Shown: positions 28,131-37,140, counted from the first letter of the stretch. The stretch is 64,000 nt of DNA from Alistipes sp. (GCA_017937805.1 JAGBCX010000005.1:1-64000); one strand, 5' to 3'. Notes: generated by a model from the letters alone, not told the origin. Translations and numbers: made by a program.

Positions 28131-28805
28131 TTATCTCATCGAATTCATACGAATACTCGCCTTAACCAATGCAATGGCGCGAATACGGCTCACCTGCACC
28201 TCTTTGTCGGCATGGTGTTGATTTTGTGACACAAGGCGAACATATCCCTCACGCTCGGAGCGCTGAATATACTTAATCGTAACATACTCCTCACCATCAA
28301 TATCTATCGAAAGCAGATACATGTCGCCCCAAAAGATATCCTCCAAATCGTGCAATTGCTTGTAGAGCACAATATCGCCACTCTTCAATAGCGGATACAT
28401 CGAGTCGCCCACAACATAGACGGCTCCATCGCATTTAGGCAAATTTGGAATATGGATATAGTTGATTGGACTGTATTGTCCCTGTTGTTCAAACAATGGA
28501 ACAAGACCTGCTGTAGCCTCTATCGAGTAAAGTGGCACCGACTGCATCGGCATTGCCATCTCCGAAGTTCGGCCAAACGAAGAGGTCAAAGAGGGATTTG
28601 CATTAAAAATCTCGCCCTTTCCCGTTTCGAGCCAACTCGGATTTACATTCAAATCTTGAATCAATATATTTCGGTTACGAGAGGAGAGTCGCGCCTTACC
28701 TGTCTCAATCATTGACAGCGCCGTCTTGCCAACGCCAAGTCGTTGAGCCAATTGTTCTTGCGTCAGCCCTAAACTCTTTCGTATAAGTTTTAGTCGCTCT
28801 CCCAT
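28131..28805 (-). CDS. S24/LexA-like XRE-family transcriptional regulator
   Basis: The 224-residue protein has an N-terminal XRE helix-turn-helix (LTQEQLAQRLGVGKTALSMIETG, about 13-35) and a C-terminal S24 peptidase domain (about 105-215). The catalytic serine lies in VGDSMYPLLKSGDIV and the lysine in EYVTIKYIQR, so the Ser/Lys self-cleavage dyad is intact. This is the build of phage CI- or LexA-type repressors that self-cleave on DNA damage. It diverges from a two-gene unit with a terminase, which fits a phage-derived switch. I chose the ATG at 28805. An in-frame ATG at 28862 would add 19 residues that are AT-rich and look non-coding. Confidence 0.85.
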   Translation of the reverse strand: MGERLKLIRKSLGLTQEQLAQRLGVGKTALSMIETGKARLSSRNRNILIQDLNVNPSWLETGKGEIFNANPSLTSSFGRTSEMAMPMQSVPLYSIEATAGLVPLFEQQGQYSPINYIHIPNLPKCDGAVYVVGDSMYPLLKSGDIVLYKQLHDLEDIFWGDMYLLSIDIDGEEYVTIKYIQRSEREGYVRLVSQNQHHADKEVQVSRIRAIALVKASIRMNSMR

Positions 28806-28871
28806 ATATTCTATTAAAATCTTTTTATACAATTTTTGGACTTTTTTAGTATCAAAATTCATTTTTTGAAC

Positions 28872-28917
28872 TACCTTTGTCCCTGCAAAGTTAAATATTT
28901 TCTTTGATAAAAACAAG
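28872..28917. promoter_or_regulatory. Divergent promoters of the S24 regulator and terminase unit
   Basis: Plus strand: -7 element TACCTTTG (28872-28879). Minus strand: -7 TAACTTTG (28886-28893) with CTTG (28914-28917) 20 bases upstream. The two start sites nearly coincide, so a repressor bound here could switch both directions. Confidence 0.65.
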
Positions 28918-28946
28918 TTTTTATTAACTACAAACAAAAAATAGAT

Positions 28947-29264
28947 ATGGAAACACAAATTTACAAACTTTCCGAGGAGGATTACGCATCTTTGGCCGCC
29001 TCCGTCAAAGGCAAATTGATGTCGCCATGCTACTTTACGGGGGTGGTAGAGACGGAGGGTGCATGTGGCGAAATCCTAAGACTTACGGCATCGCTTATTC
29101 TCTATCGTCGTCGCCCCGACAATCGCAATCAATACGAACGATACGACACCATTTGCGGAGTATCGGCAGTATGGTGGGATTTCCTCTGCGAGGGCGACGA
29201 AGGGGTTATATGGGACGACTTCGACTTCGAAAAATTTACTAAGTTTTTAATTGAAGAGGAGTAG
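28947..29264 (+). CDS. Small acidic hypothetical protein
   Basis: The 105-residue protein is strongly acidic at its C-terminus (WDDFDFEKFTKFLIEEE). The rest shows YFTGVVETEGACGEILRLTASLILYRR, probably beta strands, and a WWDF motif. I recognise no family. Its stop codon is one base before the start of the terminase gene, so the two are translationally coupled. That suggests a partner, inhibitor or small-terminase-like role, but nothing in the sequence resembles a helix-turn-helix small terminase. Confidence 0.7.
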   Translation: METQIYKLSEEDYASLAASVKGKLMSPCYFTGVVETEGACGEILRLTASLILYRRRPDNRNQYERYDTICGVSAVWWDFLCEGDEGVIWDDFDFEKFTKFLIEEE

Positions 29265-29265
29265 C

Positions 29266-30675
29266 ATGAGTCAAGAGATAACCTTCACAAAATTCGCCAT
29301 GGAGATTTATCCGTTTTTGGATATTCAACCCTTTCATTCGGTCTATTATCGCGTACTTGAAGCCTTCGCTCGTGGAGATATTCGCCGCCTGATTATCACC
29401 ATGCCGCCACAGCACGGAAAGTCGGTCGGGGCGACCACCCTACTGCCTGCGTATATGCTCGGATTAAACCCCGATATGCGCATTGCAATCGCATCATATT
29501 CAGGCAGTTTGGCTTCGCGCTTCAATCGCCGTGTGCAGCGTATTTTAGAGAGTCGCGAATATACCGATTTCTTCCCTGACACGACCATAAAACGAGGAGC
29601 TAAACCTGCCAACTATATTCGTACTGCAGACGAGGTTGAGATTATCGGACACGATGGCGCACTTCTCTCGGTCGGGCGTGAAGGCTCATTGACGGGAAAT
29701 CGCGTGGATTGTTTCATTCTTGACGACCTCTACAAAGATGCAATGGAGGCAAATTCACCCATAATTCGTGAAAATTGCTGGGAGTGGTACACCTCGGTTG
29801 TGCGCACAAGAATGCACAACTTCTCGCGCGAGCTCATAGTATTTACGCGTTGGCACGAGGAGGACCTAATAGGCACAATAACGAGCAAAGAGCCATGCCG
29901 TGAGTTGCGAAGTTTCAGCGACTTGGAGAGCGTTGGCGAGAACGAGTGGCTATACCTCAATTTCGAGGCGATAAAGGCATCGCCTGCCTCCGAGATAGAC
30001 CCTCGCAACCTTGGCGAAGCGTTGTGGGAGGAGCGCCACTCCGCAGCTCTCCTAAAACAGAAGCGCAACCTCGACACTCTGCGCTTCGAATGTATGTATC
30101 AGGGGCACCCATCTTCACGCGAAGGTCTGCTCTATGGCGACTCCTTTTCGGAGTACGACACACTCCCTCGCGACATTGTGCGATATGGCAACTACACCGA
30201 CACTGCCGACACGGGAGATGACTACTTGTGTTCGATTTGCTACGCTGTCGATACTGACGGAATTATCTACATTTGCGACATGGTCTATTCGCGTGAGCCT
30301 ATGGAGGTTACAGAGCGTGAGGTTGCCGAGATGTTATGTCGTAATCGCACCCGCACGGCTGCCATCGAGAGCAACAACGGAGGTCGCGGATTTGCCCGTG
30401 CCGTACAGCGTATTGCCACCACTACAAAGGTCGAGTGGTTTCATCAGTCGGGCAACAAAGAGGCGCGTATATTGTCGAACTCGGCAACGGCTCTCCACCT
30501 GCTCCGCTTTCCGAAGGGCTGGCAGCAACGATGGCACGATTTTTACACCCACCTGACAACCTACCGCCGTACATTTCACTCAAATCGTTGGCACGATGCC
30601 GCCGATGTTATTACAGGAATTGTCGAACGTGAAACAAGCAATGCTTTCAGAGCAAAAGTGTCGTTCATCAGATAA
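29266..30675 (+). CDS. Phage-type terminase large subunit, isolated
   Basis: The 469-residue protein has a complete two-domain layout. The ATPase has Walker A MPPQHGKS (46-53), Walker B CFILDDL (149-155) and coupling motif IVFTRWHEEDL (191-201). The RNase-H-like nuclease domain (about 290-465) has acidic residues in CYAVDTDG, AAIESNNGG and HDAADVITG. In phages this motor cuts and packages DNA into proheads. No portal, capsid, tail or integrase gene is near, and housekeeping genes flank both sides. All motifs appear intact, which argues for maintained function rather than decay. It is coupled to the 105-residue gene and faces an S24 repressor gene. I chose the ATG at 29266, directly after the upstream stop codon. 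Confidence 0.88.
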   Translation: MSQEITFTKFAMEIYPFLDIQPFHSVYYRVLEAFARGDIRRLIITMPPQHGKSVGATTLLPAYMLGLNPDMRIAIASYSGSLASRFNRRVQRILESREYTDFFPDTTIKRGAKPANYIRTADEVEIIGHDGALLSVGREGSLTGNRVDCFILDDLYKDAMEANSPIIRENCWEWYTSVVRTRMHNFSRELIVFTRWHEEDLIGTITSKEPCRELRSFSDLESVGENEWLYLNFEAIKASPASEIDPRNLGEALWEERHSAALLKQKRNLDTLRFECMYQGHPSSREGLLYGDSFSEYDTLPRDIVRYGNYTDTADTGDDYLCSICYAVDTDGIIYICDMVYSREPMEVTEREVAEMLCRNRTRTAAIESNNGGRGFARAVQRIATTTKVEWFHQSGNKEARILSNSATALHLLRFPKGWQQRWHDFYTHLTTYRRTFHSNRWHDAADVITGIVERETSNAFRAKVSFIR

Positions 30676-30708
30676 AAGCGAAAAAAACTTAAAAAAAAGA
30701 GCAATTTA

Positions 30709-30740
30709 TTTGGTTATTTATAAATATAAGTGTACTTTTG
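30709..30740 (+). promoter_or_regulatory. Promoter of rimP-nusA-infB
   Basis: TTTG (30709-30712), 20 bases, TACTTTTG (30733-30740) is an exact consensus match. Transcription should start near 30746. Confidence 0.8.
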
Positions 30741-30754
30741 TGGTTGAAAGGAGT

Positions 30755-30782
30755 AAGGGGACAGTGAGTCCCCTTATTTTTG
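30755..30782 (+). terminator. Attenuator-like hairpin in the rimP leader
   Basis: Stem AAGGGGAC/GTCCCCTT (30755-30762 with 30768-30775) has loop AGTGA and is followed by ATTTTTG. It lies about 8-10 nt after the predicted start site and 36 nt before the rimP ATG. It may also stop readthrough from the terminase gene, but the promoter lies between, so it acts on the rimP transcript. Confidence 0.65.
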
Positions 30783-30818
30783 TAAAAGACAAAAGAGGGC
30801 CAATTTAGCGTTAAGTTT

Positions 30819-31283
30819 ATGGAAATCAAGGAGATATTAGCAGTAGCAGAGAGAGCATTGGAGGGTACGGATATGTTTGTGGTGGATTGTACAATAACAC
30901 CCGACAACACCATAGACCTTATTTTGGACAGCGATACATCTGTATCGATTGATGCATGTGCTATGCTCAATCATGCCATAGGCGAAAATTTCAACCGCGA
31001 TGAGGAGGATTACTCGTTGACGGTAGCTTCGGCCGGTATAGGCGAGCCGCTGAAGTTGGTGCGTCAATACAAAAAGCTCATTGGCGAGAGCGTAGAGGTG
31101 CTTCTCAAAAGTGGTGTTAAGATTTTGGCAACACTTGACGAGGTAACCGATGAGGCTATCACCATCTCCTATGATGAGGCGGTAGTTGTGGAGGGCAAAA
31201 AGAAGAAGCAGATGCAGCGCACCTCCCACGCCTACTCGTTCGACGAGATAAAGTGGACAAAAGAGTGGCTTGACTACAAGTAG
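30819..31283 (+). CDS. rimP: Ribosome maturation factor RimP
   Basis: The 154-residue cytosolic protein needed for 30S subunit maturation begins MEIKEILAVAERALEGTDMFVVDCTITPDNTIDLILDSD. It continues with SIDACAMLNHAI and DEEDYSLTVASAGIGEPLKLVRQYKKLIGE, the core RimP block where the usual VSSPG motif is ASAGIGEPL. The C-terminal SH3-like domain has ATLDEVTDEAITI. It is first in the rimP-nusA-infB order conserved across bacteria. A hairpin in its leader suggests control at the level of transcription. Confidence 0.95.
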   Translation: MEIKEILAVAERALEGTDMFVVDCTITPDNTIDLILDSDTSVSIDACAMLNHAIGENFNRDEEDYSLTVASAGIGEPLKLVRQYKKLIGESVEVLLKSGVKILATLDEVTDEAITISYDEAVVVEGKKKKQMQRTSHAYSFDEIKWTKEWLDYK

Positions 31284-31332
31284 TCAAATTGACAATTGAT
31301 AATTAAAGGTATTTTTAATTACTTTCAGCGCA

Positions 31333-31368
31333 CCCTATAACCCCCAGAACCCCTATTACCCCTATAAT
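31333..31368. repeat. Nonamer array between rimP and nusA
   Basis: Four 9-nt units: CCCTATAAC, CCCCAGAAC, CCCTATTAC, CCCTATAAT. They lie in the 167-nt rimP-nusA spacer, which otherwise shows no promoter or gene. Confidence 0.8.
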
Positions 31369-31450
31369 CGTTGCGCCTTGACAGGGGATAGGAGTTCGGA
31401 AAACGAAAGAAAACAACAAACAAAAACAATATAAATAAACAGACAAAACA

Positions 31451-32683
31451 ATGAACAATCTTAATCTTATCAGCAATTTTGCCGAGTTCAAAGAGTTAAA
31501 GAACATCGACAAAGCAACAATGATTGGTGTATTGGAGGATGTATTCCGCCACGCATTGCAGAAGCAGTATGGTACCGACGAGAACTTCGATATCATCATC
31601 AACGATGACAAGGGTGACCTTGAGATTTGGCGTAACCGTGAGGTTGTGGCAGACGAAGATTTCACTGACGAGGTGTCGCAGATTGCTCTCTCGGAGGTTT
31701 TGAAAATTGACGACTCGTACGAGATTGGTGACGAGTACACAGACGAGATTCCATTCTCGGCATTTGGTCGTCGTGCCGTATTGTCGTTGCGCCAGAACCT
31801 CGCATCGCGTATTCTCGACTTGGAGAATGCAGGAATTTTCGAGGATTACACTTCGAAAGTTGGCGAGTTGATTTCGGGCGAGGTCTATCAGGTATGGAAG
31901 CGCGACATGCTCATTCTTGACGAAGACGAGAACGAACTCGTAATGCCAAAGAGCGAGCAGATTCCTAACGACTTCTATCGCAAGGGAGATACTATCAAGG
32001 CTATCATCAAGAGTGTTGAGATGGTAAATAACAAGCCAAAGGTTATTCTCTCGCGTACAGTAAACCTCTTCCTCGAGAAGTTGTTCGAGCAGGAGGTCCC
32101 TGAAATTAACGACGGTTTGATTACCATCAAGAAGATTGCCCGTATTCCGGGTGAGCGTGCCAAGGTTGCCGTAGAGTCGTACGATGACCGCGTAGACCCT
32201 GTTGGCGCATGCGTAGGTGTTAAGGGCGCTCGTATCTACACCATCGTTAAGGAGTTGCGCAACGAGAATATCGATGTTATTCAATACACTTCGAACACAT
32301 CGTTACTTATTCAGCGTGCATTGGCACCGGCAAAGGTCTCTTCTATCTCTATCGACGAGGAGAAGAACACTGCATCGGTTTATCTCCAACCAGACCAAGT
32401 TTCACTCGCTATCGGTAAGGGCGGTTTGAACATTCGTCTTGCGAAGTTGCTCACAGGCTTCGACATCGATGTATTCCGCGAGTTAGACGAGGAGGATGTT
32501 GCGCTCACAGAGTTCGCAGACGAAATCGAGGATTGGATTATCGATGCTCTCCGCAACATTGGTTGCGACACTGCAAAGAGCGTTCTCGAAATGAATGCCG
32601 ATACTCTTGCAAAGCGTGCTGACCTCGAGGTTGAGCAGGCAGAGAAGGTACTCGAAATTCTCCGCGCAGAGTTCGAGGAGTAA
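31451..32683 (+). CDS. nusA: Transcription termination/antitermination factor NusA
   Basis: The 410-residue protein has the N-terminal RNA-polymerase-binding domain (1-125), the S1 domain (about 130-200, VGELISGEVYQVWKRDMLIL), then two KH domains (about 205-345, with GVKGARIYTIVKEL and IGKGGLNIRLAKLL). A short C-terminal region (about 355-410) resembles one helix-hairpin acidic repeat (TAKSVLEMNADTLAKR). This is the compact form typical of the phylum. NusA modulates pausing, termination and antitermination. It also commonly feeds back on its own operon, which bears on the rimP leader hairpin. Confidence 0.96.
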   Translation: MNNLNLISNFAEFKELKNIDKATMIGVLEDVFRHALQKQYGTDENFDIIINDDKGDLEIWRNREVVADEDFTDEVSQIALSEVLKIDDSYEIGDEYTDEIPFSAFGRRAVLSLRQNLASRILDLENAGIFEDYTSKVGELISGEVYQVWKRDMLILDEDENELVMPKSEQIPNDFYRKGDTIKAIIKSVEMVNNKPKVILSRTVNLFLEKLFEQEVPEINDGLITIKKIARIPGERAKVAVESYDDRVDPVGACVGVKGARIYTIVKELRNENIDVIQYTSNTSLLIQRALAPAKVSSISIDEEKNTASVYLQPDQVSLAIGKGGLNIRLAKLLTGFDIDVFRELDEEDVALTEFADEIEDWIIDALRNIGCDTAKSVLEMNADTLAKRADLEVEQAEKVLEILRAEFEE

Positions 32684-32698
32684 TATCCACGATTAAAA

Positions 32699-32726
32699 GC
32701 TAATGGCTAATGGCTAAAAGCTAATA
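32699..32726. repeat. Heptamer array between nusA and infB
   Basis: Units GCTAATG, GCTAATG, GCTAAAA, GCTAATA occur in the 85-nt spacer. Confidence 0.85.
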
Positions 32727-32768
32727 GCCTCGAATAATTGTTGAATAAGTAAAAAGATAAGATAGATA

Positions 32769-35423
32769 ATGGGAAACGAAAAGAAGATACGCCTGATACG
32801 TATTGCAAAGGAGTTTAATGTTGGCTTAAACACCATCACAGACTTTTTGCACCGCAAGGGCATCGAGGTTGACTCATCGCCAAATACTCCGATTGATACC
32901 GACACTTACGCTATTTTAGAGAAGGAGTTCGGTAAAAATCGCCCAAGTGGCAGTGAGTTGGATAGTGTCCGCGAAAAGATAAACAAGAAATCCTCCGTAA
33001 GCATTGAACCTGAGGCTAAGCCAAAGGAGGAGAAGCGTACCATTGAGGTCAAGGAGGAGGTTGTACAGCCTAAGATTCTCGGCAAAATAGAGCTCTCACC
33101 TAAGAAGAAAGTGGAGGCTGCACCGGCTCCGAAAAGCGAGGTAAAAGTTGAAGCTCCGAAGGTAGAGCCAAAGCAAAAGGAGGAGGTAAAAGTTGTTGAG
33201 AATTTGGTAGAAGAGCCGAAGAAGAGAGAAGATGTTTTCCGTGCTACCGAGGCACCTACTCTTGCTGGGCCACAGATTCTAGGCACAATGGACGTTTCGG
33301 GAATGGTTGCAGGTGGCAAGCGTCATCGCAAGCGTCTTGATAAGGCTAAGGTTGATATCTCGAAGCAGCATAACAATGCTCCAAAGGGCGGTAACAACCA
33401 GCAGGGAGATAAGAATAGTAACAAGTTCAATAATAAGCAGAACAACCAAAACCAGCAAAATCAGGGTGGTGGCAAGAAGAATAAGCAAAAGCCGCAGCCA
33501 AAGCCTATTGTTCGCCCAGAGGTGAGCGATGAGGAGGTATCGAAGCAGGTTAAGGATACTTTGGCTCGTTTGACCGCCAAGGGTGCGAAGAATAAGGGCG
33601 CAAAGTACCGCCGTGAGAAGCGCGAGGAGGTACGTGAGCGTATGAACGAGGCTTTCGAGCAGGAGGCAGCAGAGAAGAAGATTCTCAAAGTTACCGAGTT
33701 CGTAACTGTAAGTGAGGTGGCTACAATGATGAATGTGTCGCCTATGGAGGTTATCTCGGCTTGTATGAACCTCGGTTTGATGGTGTCGATTAACCAGCGA
33801 CTCGATGCAGAGGCTTTGGTAGTTGTTGCCGAGGAGTTCGGCTTCAAGACCGAGTTCGTATCGGCAGAGATTCAGGAGGCTATCAACGATGAGGAGGCAG
33901 ATAGCGCAGAGGATTTGCTCCCACGTCCACCAATCGTAACCGTAATGGGACACGTAGACCATGGTAAGACATCGTTGCTCGACAATATCCGTAAGACCAA
34001 CGTTACCGCAGGCGAGGCGGGAGGTATCACCCAGCACATCGGTGCATATTCGGTAAATTTGAACGGACAGAAGATTACTTTCCTCGACACTCCGGGCCAC
34101 GAGGCGTTTACTGCGATGCGTGCGCGTGGTGCGAAGATTACAGATGTTGCGATTATCATCGTAGCGGCAGACGACAAGGTGATGCCACAGACCGTAGAGG
34201 CTATCAACCACGCCCAAGCAGCAGGCGTTCCTATGGTATTCGCAATCAACAAGATTGATAAGCCTCAGGCTAACCCTGACCACATCAAGGAGCAACTCTC
34301 TCAGATGAACTTGCTCGTGGAGGATTGGGGAGGTAAGTACCAGAGTCAAGATGTATCGGCAAAGCAGGGCCTCAACCTCGACAAGTTGCTCGAAAAGGTT
34401 TTGCTCGAAGCCGAGATGCTCGACCTCAAAGCCAACCCTAACAAGAAGGCGAAGGGTACGGTTATCGAATCGACTTTGGATAAGGGACGTGGTTATGTTT
34501 CGACAGTCCTCATTCAGGAGGGAACACTCCGCGTAGGAGATGTTATTCTCTCCGGTATCTACACAGGTCGTGTTAAGGCGATGTTTGATGAAAACGGTAA
34601 CAAGGTTAAGGAGGCAGGACCTTCGACACCTGTTCAGTTACTCGGTCTGAATGGTGCGCCACAGGCGGGAGATTCAATCAACGTGATGGACGATGACCGT
34701 TCGGCACGTGAGATTGCCAACAAGCGTGACCAATTGCAGCGTATGCAGGGCATTATGACTCAGAAGCACGTAACACTCGACGAGATTGGTCGCCGTATCG
34801 CTATCGGCTCTTTCAAGGAGTTGAACATTATCGTCAAGGGTGATGTTGACGGCTCGGTAGAGGCTATGTCGGGTTCGCTCATCAAGCTCTCGAAGGAGAC
34901 CGTACAGGTAAATGTTATTCACGCTGCCGTAGGTCAGATTTCGGAGAGCGATGTTTTGCTCGCTGCCGCATCGAATGCTATTATCGTAGGTTTCCAGGTG
35001 CGACCTTCGGCTGCTGCGCGTAAGGTTGCCGAGCAGGAGGAGATTGAGATTCGACTCTACTCTATCATCTATGACGCTATCAACGATATCAAGGACGCTA
35101 TCGAGGGTATGTTGGAGCCTGTAATGAAGGAGGAGATTGTCTGCTCAATCGAGGTACTCGAGACCTTCAAGATTTCGAAGGTCGGAACTATCGCCGGAGG
35201 TATTGTGCGTGAGGGTAAGATTACCCGCCACACCCCTATCCGCGTAATTCGTGACGGTATCGTTATCCACACCGGTCGTCTTGGCTCGCTTAAACGATTC
35301 AAGGACGATGTGAAGGAGGTTACTTCGGGTATGGATTGCGGATTGAATATCGAGTCGTACAACGATATCAAGATTGGCGATATTATCGAGGGATACGAGC
35401 AAGTTGAGGTTAAGCGCAAATAA
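32769..35423 (+). CDS. infB: Translation initiation factor IF-2
   Basis: The 884-residue protein has an N-terminal helical motif ([25 protein letters not shown]) and a long charged Lys/Glu/Asn/Gln linker to about 265. A second IF2-N domain follows ([28 protein letters not shown], about 305-335). The G domain has G1 GHVDHGKTS (about 394), G3 DTPGHEAF and G4 NKID. Domains II-IV end with fMet-tRNA-binding C2. It places initiator tRNA on the 30S subunit with GTP. It is last in rimP-nusA-infB. The Asn/Gln/Gly-rich stretch at about 205-240 is low-complexity. Confidence 0.97.
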   Translation: MGNEKKIRLIRIAKEFNVGLNTITDFLHRKGIEVDSSPNTPIDTDTYAILEKEFGKNRPSGSELDSVREKINKKSSVSIEPEAKPKEEKRTIEVKEEVVQPKILGKIELSPKKKVEAAPAPKSEVKVEAPKVEPKQKEEVKVVENLVEEPKKREDVFRATEAPTLAGPQILGTMDVSGMVAGGKRHRKRLDKAKVDISKQHNNAPKGGNNQQGDKNSNKFNNKQNNQNQQNQGGGKKNKQKPQPKPIVRPEVSDEEVSKQVKDTLARLTAKGAKNKGAKYRREKREEVRERMNEAFEQEAAEKKILKVTEFVTVSEVATMMNVSPMEVISACMNLGLMVSINQRLDAEALVVVAEEFGFKTEFVSAEIQEAINDEEADSAEDLLPRPPIVTVMGHVDHGKTSLLDNIRKTNVTAGEAGGITQHIGAYSVNLNGQKITFLDTPGHEAFTAMRARGAKITDVAIIIVAADDKVMPQTVEAINHAQAAGVPMVFAINKIDKPQANPDHIKEQLSQMNLLVEDWGGKYQSQDVSAKQGLNLDKLLEKVLLEAEMLDLKANPNKKAKGTVIESTLDKGRGYVSTVLIQEGTLRVGDVILSGIYTGRVKAMFDENGNKVKEAGPSTPVQLLGLNGAPQAGDSINVMDDDRSAREIANKRDQLQRMQGIMTQKHVTLDEIGRRIAIGSFKELNIIVKGDVDGSVEAMSGSLIKLSKETVQVNVIHAAVGQISESDVLLAAASNAIIVGFQVRPSAAARKVAEQEEIEIRLYSIIYDAINDIKDAIEGMLEPVMKEEIVCSIEVLETFKISKVGTIAGGIVREGKITRHTPIRVIRDGIVIHTGRLGSLKRFKDDVKEVTSGMDCGLNIESYNDIKIGDIIEGYEQVEVKRK

Positions 35424-35424
35424 A

Positions 35425-35452
35425 CGGAAAACGGAAAACGGAAAACGGAAAA
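35425..35452. repeat. Heptamer array CGGAAAA x4 after infB
   Basis: Four exact CGGAAAA units lie directly after the infB stop codon. This unit is the reverse complement of the TTTTCCG phase of the array at 14846-14897. Confidence 0.95.
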
Positions 35453-35481
35453 CTAAAATTCCAAATATTCAAAATCGGAGG

Positions 35482-35582
35482 CGATGAGGCTATTTTTGTG
35501 CGTTACGCAGTGGCGGAAACCGCAGCATAGTAAGCCTATGTGAGGATTTACGGTACAAGTAAGGTGCAAAAAGAGTCCATCG
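35482..35582. other. Structured palindromic element, copy C
   Basis: The element is a rod about 100 nt long. Outer arms CGATG/CATCG (35482-35486 with 35578-35582) and a long imperfect stem lead to AAA/TTT (35517-35519 with 35547-35549). The internal loop is CCGCAG (35520-35525) opposite TGAGGA (35541-35546). The apical stem CATAG/CTATG closes loop TAAGC. It lies between infB and the CoA-transferase gene, 45 bases before the latter's ATG. Confidence 0.78.
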
Positions 35583-35627
35583 GAACGATTTTCAAGCAAA
35601 GAGTAAAACCCTAAAACTAATAAAACT

Positions 35628-36941
35628 ATGGCAATTAAATTTGTTACTCCGGAAGAGGCCGTCAAAGCGATTAAATCGGGCGACCATATCCATCTTTCAT
35701 CGGTAGCTTCGGCACCGCAGTGTTTGATTAAGGCTATGTGCGAGAGAGGTCGTGCAGGCGAGTTGAAGGACGTGCATATCCACCACCTCCACACTGAAGG
35801 TCCTGCACCATACGCAGAGGCTGAGTTCGAGGGCGTATTCCAGCTCGACTCGTTCTTCGTGGGCGGAAATGTTCGTAAGACCACTCAGGCTGGTTTTGCT
35901 GACTATATTCCAATCTTCTTGAGCGAGACACAGAAGTTGTATCGCTCGGGTGCTGTACCTTGCAATGTGGCTATGATTCAGGTTTCGACTCCTGACCAGC
36001 ACGGCTACGTTTCACTCGGTACCTCGGTAGATGCAACATTGGCAGCTGTTGAGTGCGCTGACACCGTAATAGCCGTTATCAACAAGTATGTTCCTCGTTC
36101 GTTCGGTGATGCTATGATTCACTCTTCGAAGATTGATATCTTCGTACAGGACGACCAGCCACTCGAAGAGGCTCACTTCGCAGAGCCAAACGAGGTAGAG
36201 ACCAAGATTGGTAACCTCTGCGCAGGTCTTATCGAGGACGGTGCAACATTGCAGATGGGTATCGGTGCTATTCCTAACGCCGTACTCGCACAGTTGGGCA
36301 ACCACAAGAACCTCGGTGTTCATACCGAGATGTTTGCCGATGGCGTACTCCCACTCGTAGAGAAGGGCGTAATCAATGGCGAGGCAAAGAATATCGATAA
36401 GGGTAAGATGGTTTCGACCTTCTTGATGGGTTCGCAGAAGGTTTACGACTTTATCAACGACAACCCGGGCGTATTGATGATGGACGTAGGCTATACCAAC
36501 GACCCATTTATTATCGCAAAGAACGACCGTGTAACCGCTATCAACTCGGCATTGCAGGTTGACCTCACAGGTCAGGTTTGTGCTGACTCGCTCGGTCGCA
36601 AGTTCTACTCAGGCGTAGGTGGTCAGATCGACTTTATCTATGGTGCTTCGTTGTCGAAGGGCGGTAAGGCAATTATCGCTATGCCTTCTATCACCAACAA
36701 GGGTGTTTCAAAAATCTCTGATGTACTCACTGAGGGTGCAGGCGTTGTTACTACCCGTAACCATATCCACTGGTTTGTAACCGAGAATGGTGCAGTAGAT
36801 TTGTATGGCAAGAGTTTGCAGGAGCGCGCTCGCCTGATTATCTCGGTGGCTCACCCATCGGCTCAGGAGGCACTCGACGAGGCAGCGTTTAACCGATACG
36901 GAAGTCATCACCATTATATTAAAAGCTATATGAAGAAGTAG
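35628..36941 (+). CDS. Acetyl-CoA hydrolase/CoA-transferase family enzyme
   Basis: The 437-residue enzyme is of the CoA-transferase class that includes 4-hydroxybutyrate, butyrate and succinate:acetate CoA-transferases. The active-site glutamate is expected at Glu234 in GVHTEMFADG. Supporting blocks are LQMGIGAIPNAVLAQLG (209-225) and the C-terminal YSGVGGQIDFIYGASLSKGGKAI. It transfers CoA between short-chain acids in fermentation. The substrate cannot be fixed from sequence. The leader contains structured element copy C. The last 26 bases of the gene are duplicated at 38494-38519, beyond an AT-rich islet, so the islet appears to have inserted at this 3' end. Confidence 0.9.
   Translation: MAIKFVTPEEAVKAIKSGDHIHLSSVASAPQCLIKAMCERGRAGELKDVHIHHLHTEGPAPYAEAEFEGVFQLDSFFVGGNVRKTTQAGFADYIPIFLSETQKLYRSGAVPCNVAMIQVSTPDQHGYVSLGTSVDATLAAVECADTVIAVINKYVPRSFGDAMIHSSKIDIFVQDDQPLEEAHFAEPNEVETKIGNLCAGLIEDGATLQMGIGAIPNAVLAQLGNHKNLGVHTEMFADGVLPLVEKGVINGEAKNIDKGKMVSTFLMGSQKVYDFINDNPGVLMMDVGYTNDPFIIAKNDRVTAINSALQVDLTGQVCADSLGRKFYSGVGGQIDFIYGASLSKGGKAIIAMPSITNKGVSKISDVLTEGAGVVTTRNHIHWFVTENGAVDLYGKSLQERARLIISVAHPSAQEALDEAAFNRYGSHHHYIKSYMKK
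36915..36940 (+). repeat. Islet left direct repeat
   Basis: These 26 nt end the CoA-transferase gene (coding for its last residues, KSYMKK). They match 38494-38519 at 25 of 26 positions. Confidence 0.9.
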
Positions 36942-36966
36942 CAGATAGTGAAGGCTTTAAGGCTTG

Positions 36967-37004
36967 GGGAGGTTGTCGGTAATGCGATAACCTCCCTTGC
37001 TTTT
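36967..37004 (+). terminator. Terminator after the CoA-transferase gene
   Basis: A 12-bp stem (36967-36978 with 36985-36996, GGGAGGTT/AACCTCCC plus inner pairs) has loop GTAATG and is followed by TTGCTTTT. Confidence 0.85.
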
Positions 37005-37042
37005 AATATAATGTGATGACCTTGTGTTACCCACCCCCTAAA

Positions 37043-37140
37043 TCCCCCTCCTGTGAGGGGGACTTATTTTTGCGTGGCAAAATAAGTCCAAGCGTGTTAC
37101 CTATCCCCCAAACCCCCTTTCTGTAAAGGGGGTTTGGGGG
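37043..37140. repeat. Cluster of three G/C-run hairpins
   Basis: TCCCCCTC/GAGGGGGA (37043-37050 with 37055-37062), GGACTTATTTT/AAAATAAGTCC (37060-37070 with 37079-37089) and a perfect 16-bp stem with loop CTGT (37105-37120 with 37125-37140). The first and third units are preceded by similar GTGTTACC sequences, so this looks like a duplicated REP-like unit. A nonamer array (TCTCTAAAC, TCTCTAAAC, TCCCTAAAC, TCCTTAAAT) follows at about 37162-37206. Confidence 0.8.

Noticed and set aside
28131..30675. Complete prophage
   Set aside because: Only a repressor, one small gene and a terminase are present, with housekeeping genes on both sides and no attachment-site repeats seen.
33279..34349. A 356-codon minus-strand frame within infB
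   Set aside because: It is a shadow of the IF-2 G domain, with no family resemblance.
37105..37140. The perfect 16-bp C/G hairpin as a terminator
   Set aside because: No T tract follows on either strand and it lies 100 nt beyond a better terminator. It fits a REP-like repeat instead.
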